A stretch of 64,000 bases of DNA, taken from NCBI RefSeq assembly GCF_000484535.1, contig NC_022600.1, positions 3,472,001-3,536,000 on the forward strand, given 5' to 3'. The position numbers and the translations under genes are program-made. Each line of letters starts with the position of its first letter. Position 1 is the stretch's first letter. This document shows, one piece after another, positions 42,324-49,356 of this stretch. Under the pieces are notes generated by a model. The model saw only the letters and a program-made list of their open reading frames with translations. It ran no database searches and was not told the DNA's origin. The stretch is from Gloeobacter kilaueensis JS1. Lineage in GTDB: Bacteria; Cyanobacteriota; Cyanobacteriia; Gloeobacterales; Gloeobacteraceae.

Positions 42324-42640
42324 TGGGCCGGGATGTGGGCGTTGCCCTGCTGATTGAGGCGATTGTATAACTCGCGCAGGTAGCCGATGTCTCGGGTAAA
42401 TAGACTTTCGAGCAACTCCGGGGTAAGGGGAGCGAGCGTTCCGAGGCGGGTGATCACCCGCGCCAGCATCACGAGCACGCCGTAGGCGGGATTTTCTTGC
42501 ACGCGGCTGTCATTTTGCACAGCCATCTCGTCCCTGGCGGTCGCCAGGCGCATCATCCCTTTTTTGTGCAGCTGCCCCTGATCGTCGAGCAACCCCCGTG
42601 GCAGGGTAAAGGGAAATTCACTTCGGAAATCTTCACTCAT
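42266..42640 (-). CDS. eCIS tail-assembly-like protein with C-terminal Cys-x-x-Cys
   Basis: 124 residues from the ATG at 42640. Residues 8-97 are clearly paralogous to the 42723-43046 product: (Phe/Leu)-x-Leu-Pro-(Arg/Lys)-Gly, Gly-x-Leu-His-(Lys/Arg)-Lys-Gly-x-Met-Arg-Leu, Asp-Glu, Arg-Val, Asn-Pro-Ala-Tyr, Ala-Arg/Ser-Arg-Val-Ile and a closing Leu-Tyr-x-x-(Leu/Ile)-Asn. A short C-terminal extension adds Cys107-Pro-Tyr-Cys110, half of a zinc knuckle, not found in the paralogue. Size and position are like phage tail assembly chaperones, but the assignment is inferred. Confidence 0.72.
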   Translation of the reverse strand: MSEDFRSEFPFTLPRGLLDDQGQLHKKGMMRLATARDEMAVQNDSRVQENPAYGVLVMLARVITRLGTLAPLTPELLESLFTRDIGYLRELYNRLNQQGNAHIPAQCPYCSNQFAVELALSGES

Positions 42641-42722
42641 ACGCGCACAACGAACAACAGCAAAAGGGCGAACCGATCGGCCCGCCCGCTGTGGAGAAGC
42701 AACCGCGCCACCCACGGGATCG

Positions 42723-43046
42723 TCAGGTCGCGGAGGACTTGGTCGCCTCCGGGATGAGCCCGTTGATCTGCCGGTAGAAGTTTTGCAGGTAATTGAGATC
42801 ACCAGCAAAAAAACCTTCGACGACCGCCGGGGTAATCTCGGGCAGGGCTCCCAACTGTACGATAACGCGGGAGAGGATGATGATCGTAGCGTAGGCGGGA
42901 TTGGACTTTACCCGTGGATCGCGCAGGGGCGCGATCTCGTCCATCGCCGTCGAAAGGCGCATGACGCCCTTGCGGTGCAAATTGCCGTCAGGATCGAGAT
43001 ATCCCTTGGGCAGGGCGAACTCATACTCAGTCTGAATGGCACCCAC
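42723..43046 (-). CDS. eCIS tail-assembly-like protein, paralogue
   Basis: 107 residues. It begins with a short beta part ('Tyr-Glu-Phe-Ala-Leu-Pro-Lys-Gly-Tyr') and continues in helices with the motif Gly-Asn-Leu-His-Arg-Lys-Gly-Val-Met-Arg-Leu-Ser-Thr-Ala-x-Asp-Glu-Ile. The next gene is a diverged copy. Two base pairs separate it from the tube-like gene before it, so it is in the same operon. The position directly after tube genes is where tail-tube chaperones sit in contractile phages; I infer that role. Confidence 0.72.
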   Translation of the reverse strand: MGAIQTEYEFALPKGYLDPDGNLHRKGVMRLSTAMDEIAPLRDPRVKSNPAYATIIILSRVIVQLGALPEITPAVVEGFFAGDLNYLQNFYRQINGLIPEATKSSAT

Positions 43047-43048
43047 GG

Positions 43049-43564
43049 CTACATTACTCGCTTGAACTCTTCAACGGCCAACTCCACCTCTTCGAGGGCG
43101 TACTCGCCGCTCGAAGCGTCCAGTCCGGGGCGGTTCGCCTCAATATAAGAGAACTTCCCGGAAGCTGGTCCAAAGCTGGTGGGCCAGGCTCCGTGGAAGT
43201 CGTAGCGCGCCCCCACATCACCCGCCTGAGTATACACCGTTAGCGAGCCCGAGCGACGCTTTGCTGCCCAACCGCCTTCTTCGACGCCGTTGAACCAGTT
43301 CCACATCGCAAGGGAACTGGTCATACCGTGTCTGAGAATCAAGGTGGTGCGCTGCGTATTTCCCGGTACCTTGGTGCTCACCACCATGCCGCGCTTGGCG
43401 TTCGCCCAGCGCTGGGGGGTGACTTCGACGACCTCGACGATCGGCTGTTTGGCCCGGATACCCCGGCACTCCAAAAAAAGAGCGTCCATGGGCCCAGCTC
43501 CGTCGAGCGACAGTTCGACGTAAAACCGACAGGCAACGAGGGCTTCAGCGCTGATGGGCAACAT
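43049..43564 (-). CDS. eCIS tube protein-like (gp19 family), third paralogue
   Basis: 171 residues. The start has the tube-family pattern 'Cys-Arg-Phe-Tyr-Val-Glu' followed by a short loop and 'Glu-Cys-Arg-Gly-Ile', then a Val-Pro-Gly-Asn-x-x-x-x-Thr-(Leu/Ile)-x-Leu-Arg-His strand and 'Met-Trp-Asn-Trp-Phe'. It is more divergent from the other two tube proteins than they are from each other and has a longer Ser/Pro-rich late loop. It probably forms a specialised tube ring (tip or base adaptor) rather than the main shaft. 17 bases after the second tube gene. Confidence 0.75.
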   Translation of the reverse strand: MLPISAEALVACRFYVELSLDGAGPMDALFLECRGIRAKQPIVEVVEVTPQRWANAKRGMVVSTKVPGNTQRTTLILRHGMTSSLAMWNWFNGVEEGGWAAKRRSGSLTVYTQAGDVGARYDFHGAWPTSFGPASGKFSYIEANRPGLDASSGEYALEEVELAVEEFKRVM

Positions 43565-43581
43565 GGCGGATCACCTCGAAT

Positions 43582-44076
43582 TTAGACAGTGCCGGCTTCG
43601 CGGCCAACACAGGTCATCTCCCGCCAGTGGATCGTGAAGGTCTCGGTCATGACGTCGCCGCTGCTGGCCTTGGCTGATCCAATTTTATAGTCGGAGGGCA
43701 CGCAATCGACGTACTCGAACTGCGAGACGACGTTGCCCGACTGGTCGTAGATGCAGAGCGTCGATGTCTTGCGGTTCTTAGACCAGGTATTGCCGGTGCT
43801 GGTCCACTGCTTGGCGCACTCGCTCATCCAGCGCTGGATGGCATTGTCCTTGCACATCACAACGGTGATCGTGTAGGGCTTGTTGGCGTTGGTGGACATG
43901 ATCGGCGTGCCGAAGAGCATACCGCCGGGCTTACCGGCACCCAGAACGGTGTTTTTGGAGGCGATCGTGTTGCTGTAGCTGAAGTCTTTGACTTCGAGGA
44001 CGGGGCGCTGCTCGATGCCGGTCGCTGACCAGTAGAATCGGCAGGAGACGAGAAACTCTCTATCGTGGTCGATCAT
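43582..44076 (-). CDS. eCIS tube protein (gp19 family), second paralogue
   Basis: 164 residues with the same order as the first tube gene: 'Cys-Arg-Phe-Tyr-Trp' start, 'Val-Lys-Asp-Phe-Ser', a Pro-Tyr-Thr-Ile-Thr-Val-Val strand, 'Gln-Arg-Trp-Met-Ser-Glu-Cys', Lys-Asn-Arg-Lys-Thr-Ser and a closing 'Glu-Thr-Phe-Thr-Ile-His'. The family forms hexameric rings of the inner tube of contractile tails. It lies 36 bases after the first tube gene. Confidence 0.8.
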   Translation of the reverse strand: MIDHDREFLVSCRFYWSATGIEQRPVLEVKDFSYSNTIASKNTVLGAGKPGGMLFGTPIMSTNANKPYTITVVMCKDNAIQRWMSECAKQWTSTGNTWSKNRKTSTLCIYDQSGNVVSQFEYVDCVPSDYKIGSAKASSGDVMTETFTIHWREMTCVGREAGTV

Positions 44077-44112
44077 CTGGCTTGCTCCTCCTTGTTGATG
44101 GGTGTGGGTCGC

Positions 44113-44577
44113 TTAGAGAACGCGCTTGATGCCTTCGTGGACCAGTTCGAGGGTCTCGGTCGCCATCGAGGACTGGCCGGCACCAAAGTCGGGACCGCCG
44201 TACTTGCAGGGATAAGAGTTGACAATCTCCCAGCGCGCCTGCATCGAGCCATCCTGACCATAGGCAGTGATCGAAGACGCTTTACGGTTGGTGCGCCAGG
44301 AAGAACCACCGGCATCGTTTTTGTTGCACTTCTCGTACCACTGGTAGAGATCGACGTCGTTGGTGGCGACGAGTTTGACGATCACGTGGGTAAAGCGCTC
44401 GACCGTCGGGGTGACCTGACGGGTCTTGGCACCGTTCTTGCTGGAGCCCTGGACGTTCTCGGCTCCGCCCACGGGCGAGGAGCACACCAGACCGCGAATT
44501 TCGCTGATCACCTTGTCGGTGATGCCGTCCGCTTCAAAGTAAAACTTGCAATTTGTAAGAAACTCTCCAGTAGCCAT
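44113..44577 (-). CDS. eCIS inner tube protein (gp19 family)
   Basis: 154 residues. It opens 'Leu-Thr-Asn-Cys-Lys-Phe-Tyr-Phe-Glu', continues with 'Val-Ile-Ser-Glu-Ile-Arg-Gly-Leu', 'His-Val-Ile-Val-Lys-Leu', 'Leu-Tyr-Gln-Trp-Tyr-Glu' and 'Thr-Asn-Arg-Lys-Ala-Ser', and ends 'Glu-Thr-Leu-Glu-Leu-Val-His-Glu-Gly'. This is the typical tail-tube fold of T4 gp19 and Afp1/5. As the first tube gene after the sheath, it is the best candidate for the main tube subunit. A strong hairpin lies between the sheath stop and its start. Confidence 0.85.
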   Translation of the reverse strand: MATGEFLTNCKFYFEADGITDKVISEIRGLVCSSPVGGAENVQGSSKNGAKTRQVTPTVERFTHVIVKLVATNDVDLYQWYEKCNKNDAGGSSWRTNRKASSITAYGQDGSMQARWEIVNSYPCKYGGPDFGAGQSSMATETLELVHEGIKRVL

Positions 44578-44630
44578 GATCTCGCTCGCTCCTTTGGTAA
44601 TGGATGACGTGATGAGTGAACAGGTCGGGA

Positions 44631-44662
44631 GCCGTCAGCCACCCCTAGGGATGGCTGACGGC
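44631..44662. repeat. inverted repeat between sheath and tube genes
   Basis: GCCGTCAGCCA (44631-44641) and TGGCTGACGGC (44652-44662) match over all 11 positions; the 10-base loop holds a further CCCTAGGG palindrome. No T-run follows on the minus strand, so it is not a classical terminator. It fits a processing or stability hairpin that would give the tube mRNA a different level from the sheath mRNA. Confidence 0.75.
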
Positions 44663-44678
44663 GAAAGTCAAGCCGTGT

Positions 44679-46352
44679 CTAGGCCACTTCCTCGTCGGCA
44701 GCGCCGTTCCACTGGCTGATGCGGAAGACGACGAATTCTGCCGGCCTGACCGGGCAGACGCCGACTTCGACGTACAACCGGCCCAGAACCATCGTCTCGG
44801 GCGTGTTCAGCTCTTCGTCGCACTTGACGTAGAAGGCTTGCTCGGGGGTGGCACCAAACAGCGCTCCCTCGCGCCAGATGCGCTCAAGGAAGTTAGAAAT
44901 GGTCCGGCGCACCCGCATCCAGAGGTCCTGATCGTTGGGCTCGAAGACCGCCCACTGGGTGCCCAGTTCGATCGACTTTTCGATGTAGCTGATGAGGCGG
45001 CGAACGCTGATGTAGCGCCACTCGGTCTTGTCGGGTTCAACCAGCGTGCGCGCGCCCCAGATGCGGATGCCGCGATTGGGGAAGGAGCGGATGCAGTTGA
45101 TGCCCAGGGGGTTGAGCAGTTCTTGCTCGCGGAAGTTGGTGTCGTAGGCAAGGCCGATGACGCCGCGCGGCACTTCGTTGGCGGGAGCCTTGTAGACGCC
45201 CCGCGTCTCGTCGGTGCGGCCCCAGACGCCCATGACGTGGCCGGAGGGCGGCACCAGCAGCGGGCGACCGCCGTTGCGCGGGTTGGCCACCTTGATCCAC
45301 GGATAGTAGAGGGCAGCAAACATCGAGCGGCGGTTGAAGGCGGCGAGCCACTGCACCACTTCCTGGGGCTTGACGCGGTCCGGCGGCGCATCGAGGACGA
45401 CCATGCGGTTGGGCGGGTTGGGCACATCGCCGGTGGCGGAGCCCTCGCACATGCTGATCATCATCTCCATGATCGCGTGGACCTGCTCAAGATCCAGCAG
45501 GTTCGCCTCGTAGGCGCGCCAGAGGTCGGGGCAGGCCACCATCGTGATCTCGTCGATTTCAAAGATGCCGCGCACGCCGGTGCGCTCGTCTCTTAGACCC
45601 TCGACATCGCGGGCAAAGCGGTCGATCGATGAAGCGACCAGCGGCGGCGACAGCTCATACTGGCCATTGCCGGGACGCCGAGCGAGTGGGCGACCGGTCT
45701 GAGCCAGATCTTCGATCTGAATAAACTGCGAAGTCTGCACGGCGGTGGCCACGTAGGTCGCTACCTGCGGCTGGGCTTCGCGCTCCATCGTCAGGTGCTC
45801 GAAGCGCTCAAGGATTTGATCGCCCCGGCGGACGGTGACCGTAAAGTATTCGCCGGTATTGACCGGCTGTTCGCCGCCCTGGCCGTCGGGCAGAGCGCGG
45901 GGGGTACCATCTGAAATCTGGACGGTCACAGAGCCCTGCTGGGCTGCCTCGGGCTTGAGGACGAGGCGCAGCGAGGGGCGGTTGCCACGGCTTTGGATCT
46001 GCAGCCCGGTTTCACTGGTGGGCTGGGGGGTACCCGGCTTGGGACCAGGCAGCTGCGTGCCGATGCTGGTCACCCAGCAACGGCCACCGCCGTTCATAAA
46101 CCAGCCGTAGACCGCAAAGGGCAGGTAGGCGTTGAAATCGGTAAAGCCATCGGAGCCGGGCCGGGCAAAGTAGTTGAGGTACTGGGTCCAGTTGGTGATG
46201 AGCATCGGCTTGAACGGTTCGGCACCGCCGCGCACATCCTCGCTGAAGCCGACGAAACCGGCGATGGCGGTAGCCACACCCTCGATCGGGCGACTACCAC
46301 GGTCAATTTCTTCGATGTATACGCCAGGGGCGAAATAATCCAGTCTTGGCAT
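44679..46352 (-). CDS. contractile tail sheath protein of the eCIS
   Basis: 557 residues. The N-terminal 'Phe-Ala-Pro-Gly-Val-Tyr-Ile-Glu-Glu-Ile' and 'Ile-Ala-Gly-Phe-Val-Gly' near 7-37 are the tail-sheath hallmark. A subtilisin-like middle domain, with 'Gly-Asn-Gly-Gln-Tyr' region insert, is followed by the C-terminal sheath domain: 'Ser-Val-Arg-Arg-Leu-Ile-Ser-Tyr-Ile-Glu-Lys-Ser-Ile' near 447-459, 'Trp-Ala-Val-Phe-Glu-Pro-Asn-Asp' and 'Ala-Phe-Tyr-Val-Lys-Cys-Asp'. It contracts to drive the inner tube through a membrane. Only one sheath gene is present, unlike the three of the Afp/PVC type. Confidence 0.93.
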   Translation of the reverse strand: MPRLDYFAPGVYIEEIDRGSRPIEGVATAIAGFVGFSEDVRGGAEPFKPMLITNWTQYLNYFARPGSDGFTDFNAYLPFAVYGWFMNGGGRCWVTSIGTQLPGPKPGTPQPTSETGLQIQSRGNRPSLRLVLKPEAAQQGSVTVQISDGTPRALPDGQGGEQPVNTGEYFTVTVRRGDQILERFEHLTMEREAQPQVATYVATAVQTSQFIQIEDLAQTGRPLARRPGNGQYELSPPLVASSIDRFARDVEGLRDERTGVRGIFEIDEITMVACPDLWRAYEANLLDLEQVHAIMEMMISMCEGSATGDVPNPPNRMVVLDAPPDRVKPQEVVQWLAAFNRRSMFAALYYPWIKVANPRNGGRPLLVPPSGHVMGVWGRTDETRGVYKAPANEVPRGVIGLAYDTNFREQELLNPLGINCIRSFPNRGIRIWGARTLVEPDKTEWRYISVRRLISYIEKSIELGTQWAVFEPNDQDLWMRVRRTISNFLERIWREGALFGATPEQAFYVKCDEELNTPETMVLGRLYVEVGVCPVRPAEFVVFRISQWNGAADEEVA

Positions 46353-46415
46353 GATGGGCTTCCTGTAGGGTAGGTGGGACGGCGCTGCCGGGAGTCTTCC
46401 CCGCCATCGCCGGAG

Positions 46416-47258
46416 CTAATTTGGAGTCAGCAGAATCTCCTTGAAGGTGTAATTCTGGGAGTCCACCAGCACATTGCACCTCTGGGTGAGATAGCCGGGA
46501 CAGTCCAACTCCAAAACGTAGTGACCGAGGGCGAGATTGTCGAAGTAGAACAATCCCTCCTGGTTGCTTGTCACTGCCTTTTTGGTACCGGCGATGGCCA
46601 CCTTGGCAGCGACTAGCGGTTCGGTGGTGAGGGCGCTTTTGACCACACCTGCAACAGAAACGCGCCGAGAGGCGGCTGAGTCGGCATGGCCATCGGCGGT
46701 CGATGAGCGCAGGCGGGTGATCCGCTCCCAGACCAGGGGAATCGGAGCGGCGGCGTTGGGATTGATGGGAGCGGTGATCGTCACCATCAAGGCCGGACGC
46801 AAGGGGGCTCCCAGGGCCAACCACAAAGTGGAAATGTCCATCGGACGCACCTGGCAGACGCTCATCGTCAGGTTGCCAAAGCCGCGCAGGGCCGGGGCGA
46901 GCAGATCCTCGCGCAGCGAGCGATGCCTGAGCAGCAAGCTCAAAGCCTCGGAGAGCAGATGGTGCTCGCCCAGTACCGTGCGGTCCCAGGCGGTGATCAA
47001 AAAGGAGGCATCGAACCAGGTGGGCGTCCAGCCCACCGCTGCCAGGGGCCGCTCATCGATGTAGCGGCGCTCGACCTGGCGGCTGGCCTGGGGCACCTGG
47101 GCATTTTCGCGCAGATCGTAAAAGTAAACATTGAGACCCTGCTGACCAGACTTTGTCTGCCGCTCGCCAGGCGGCGCAAAGTCGATCTGTTCAGTACTGG
47201 TGAGGGAGGTGCCCCCGGCTAAAATTTCGGCCAGGGTCTGAACGAGGGCGGTGATCAT
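46416..47258 (-). CDS. eCIS tail-terminator-like protein: DUF4255 plus carboxypeptidase-regulatory-like domain
   Basis: 280 residues. The first ~190 fit DUF4255 (Afp16/Pvc16-like): 'Leu-Asn-Val-Tyr-Phe-Tyr-Asp-Leu-Arg-Glu-Asn' near 42-52, 'Phe-Leu-Ile-Thr-Ala-Trp' near 87-92, 'Glu-His-His-Leu-Leu-Ser' and 'Leu-Trp-x-Ala-Leu-Gly'. Residues ~200-280 form a carboxypeptidase-regulatory-like beta sandwich ('Val-Ala-Gly-Val-Val', 'Asn-Gln-Glu-Gly-Leu-Phe-Tyr-Phe-Asp-Asn-Leu', 'Gly-His-Tyr-Val-Leu-Glu-Leu'). Terminators cap the tube and sheath at the distal end; the extra domain could bind a sugar or envelope surface. First gene of the operon; it diverges from the histidine kinase. Confidence 0.87.
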   Translation of the reverse strand: MITALVQTLAEILAGGTSLTSTEQIDFAPPGERQTKSGQQGLNVYFYDLRENAQVPQASRQVERRYIDERPLAAVGWTPTWFDASFLITAWDRTVLGEHHLLSEALSLLLRHRSLREDLLAPALRGFGNLTMSVCQVRPMDISTLWLALGAPLRPALMVTITAPINPNAAAPIPLVWERITRLRSSTADGHADSAASRRVSVAGVVKSALTTEPLVAAKVAIAGTKKAVTSNQEGLFYFDNLALGHYVLELDCPGYLTQRCNVLVDSQNYTFKEILLTPN

Positions 47259-47546
47259 TCGGGAGAAAGACGTTCGTATCCAGACTCAGATTAGGGAGCG
47301 GCGAGGCTTTCTGGTTATTAGACTTTGGTCGGAGATTTTTGCTGAATATTCGTGACGGAGCCGACAGCAACTTTTTCTAGACCCGCTATACTCATGGCAA
47401 ACACCAAATGGGCATGGGTATCTCGGGTTGCATACTTTCCTGCTTTCTCCCCTAGAACCTTAAGGAGAAGAGCACGATCGCCTGCGCCTTCCCACGTTCT
47501 CGGCTATGTGTGCTCCGGTTCTGCATCTGGTAGCTGCTCGCCTCCT

Positions 47547-48653
47547 ATGAAGGTCTCTTTCTCACCCGTATCCGTAAGCTCCACTGCGCCCCCCTCACCG
47601 CTCGAAAGTGCCTGCCGGCTGCATGCCGAGCAATTGAGCGCGCTCTGTCCGATTCTGTGCGTCCGCATCGCCTACTACGACCCCCACGCAGGTTGCTGCC
47701 GGCACCTGACCCACTACGGGCCAGATCAACCTGGTCTGCCGGAAGAAAGTTTCCCGGAGGCCACAGCCGAAAACTGGTTGACAGACAAGCTACCCGTAGC
47801 TACATTATCAGAAATCAATTTCAAGCATTTTCACGGCGCGGCCTATATCTGTCCTCTTGCTTACAGAGATCCCAATCCTGAGTACCTGCTTATTTTCTCT
47901 CCCCAGGTACTGAACACTTCACAAAAGCAGGCGATCGAGCAGGCGACTTTGCTTTTGGCCCGTCACCTCGAACTGTATCAAAAGTGCGTGCGCCAGCATT
48001 CTGAGATTCAACTGCTCGAGCAGGTCGTGCAGCGCGTCGGTCACCAGCTGCGCAATCCCCTGGCTCTGGTCAGCCTCTACGCTGAAAATCTCTGCCTGGG
48101 TCTTGCGGACGGCACAGCCCTCGAACAGGCGCAGATTATCCGTGAGACAGTCCAGGAACTGAATACCAATTTGACTGAACTCATCTACTGCGGGCAGGGG
48201 GTGCGCCTGCGCATGAGCTTTCAGGATCTGCGATCGATCTTCGATGAGAGCATCGAAGCGCTCCAGCCCTGGATTGCCAAAAAGGGACTGCAGGTCCGCC
48301 TGCCTGAGACTTCGCTGATGCTGGTGTGCGATCGGCTCCAGCTCAAGCAGGTCATCGACAACCTGCTCAACAACGCTGTTCATTTCAGTCCGGTGGGCGG
48401 GACAATCAATTGCCGCTGGCGCTCGTTTCAAAACGAGGTGCTCATCGAGATCAGCGACCAGGGGCCAGGGCTGTCCCATCAAGATCTTCAACAGATCTTC
48501 ACACCCTTTTATTCGCGCCGCCCCGGCGGCACTGGACTGGGGCTGGCGATTGCCAAGAAGATTGTTCTCGATCACCAGGGCAGTCTGTGGGCCCAAAACC
48601 TGCACGCCGGTGGGGCACAATTTTCTTTAAGTCTGCCTCGGGGTGTCAACTGA
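47547..48653 (+). CDS. sensor histidine kinase
   Basis: 368 residues from the ATG at 47547; the frame is open to 47352, but that part reads as low-complexity, Arg/Pro/Ser-rich and is doubtful. An N-terminal ~150-residue sensor region of GAF-like size has no membrane segments, so the kinase is soluble. The H-box Gly-His166-Gln-Leu-Arg-Asn-Pro-Leu, N-box 'Asp-Asn-Leu-Leu-Asn-Asn-Ala', G1 'Asp-Gln-Gly-Pro-Gly-Leu' and 'Gly-Gly-Thr-Gly-Leu-Gly-Leu' are all present. Its response regulator follows at once. The divergent orientation from the injection-system genes suggests that the pair controls them. Confidence 0.88.
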   Translation: MKVSFSPVSVSSTAPPSPLESACRLHAEQLSALCPILCVRIAYYDPHAGCCRHLTHYGPDQPGLPEESFPEATAENWLTDKLPVATLSEINFKHFHGAAYICPLAYRDPNPEYLLIFSPQVLNTSQKQAIEQATLLLARHLELYQKCVRQHSEIQLLEQVVQRVGHQLRNPLALVSLYAENLCLGLADGTALEQAQIIRETVQELNTNLTELIYCGQGVRLRMSFQDLRSIFDESIEALQPWIAKKGLQVRLPETSLMLVCDRLQLKQVIDNLLNNAVHFSPVGGTINCRWRSFQNEVLIEISDQGPGLSHQDLQQIFTPFYSRRPGGTGLGLAIAKKIVLDHQGSLWAQNLHAGGAQFSLSLPRGVN

Positions 48654-48681
48654 ATTGGGGCAGGCGGGGAGGCCAGGCTCA

Positions 48682-49356
48682 ATGGTGACTGCGGCGCTGT
48701 CCATTTTGCTGGTCGATGACGAGCAACGCTTTCGTCAGGGTCTGCGCACGCTGTTAAATTTTTACAGCTCCGCTGGTCCCACGACCTTTGAGATTGTCGG
48801 CGAAGCGGCCTCCGTCGAGCAGGCGATGGTCCTGGTCGGTGAGCAGCGGCCCGCTCTGGTGCTCTTAGATCTCGAACTGGCGCGCGGCGACGGGGTGGCG
48901 CTCCTCGAACAGTTGCGCGAGGGCAGCTACCACGGCAAGGTACTGGTACTCTCGGCCCACCAGGAGGACGACTGGGTCTTTCGCGCCATGCAGGCCGGTG
49001 CCTGCGGCTATGTCTTTAAGACCCACCTGGCAAGCCAGTTGGGCGAGGCGATCGCGACGGTGATGCGCGATGAAATTTATTTGCCGCCGGAGGTCGCCAC
49101 TCAGTTTTTCCGACTGTTTCACTACTATTCCGGTCGTTCGCTGCAGGCGCGCAGCCAGATTCACCTCACCGAGCGCGAGCAGGAGGTGCTCTACTGGCTG
49201 GTGCGGGGCGCTTCTAACGAGGAGATCGCCAAAAACCTCTACATCACGATCGCCACAGTCAAGGCGCACCTGACGGCAATCTTTGAAAAATTGCAGGTGA
49301 CAAGCCGCACCCAGGCGATCGTCGCGGCCCTCAAGCTCGGTCTGGTCCAGGCGTAG
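48682..49356 (+). CDS. NarL/LuxR-family response regulator
   Basis: 224 residues from the ATG at 48682, preceded by GGGGAGG; a GTG at 48643 overlaps the kinase gene but lacks a better site. Receiver domain: Asp12-Asp13 acidic pocket, phosphoacceptor Asp63 in Leu-Leu-Asp-Leu-Glu, and a conserved Lys in 'Tyr-Val-Phe-Lys-Thr'. C-terminal helix-turn-helix: 'Leu-Thr-Glu-Arg-Glu-Gln-Glu-Val-Leu' and 'Ile-Ala-x-Asn-Leu-Tyr-Ile-Thr-Ile-Ala-Thr-Val-Lys'. Cognate partner of the kinase. Its last 26 bases overlap the convergent glycosyltransferase gene. Confidence 0.92.
   Translation: MVTAALSILLVDDEQRFRQGLRTLLNFYSSAGPTTFEIVGEAASVEQAMVLVGEQRPALVLLDLELARGDGVALLEQLREGSYHGKVLVLSAHQEDDWVFRAMQAGACGYVFKTHLASQLGEAIATVMRDEIYLPPEVATQFFRLFHYYSGRSLQARSQIHLTEREQEVLYWLVRGASNEEIAKNLYITIATVKAHLTAIFEKLQVTSRTQAIVAALKLGLVQA

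Noticed and set aside
42009-47258. Prophage remnant as the explanation for the tail genes
   Set aside because: No capsid, portal, terminase, integrase or lysis gene is present, and the DUF4255/DUF6760 content and adjoining regulators fit eCIS loci better.
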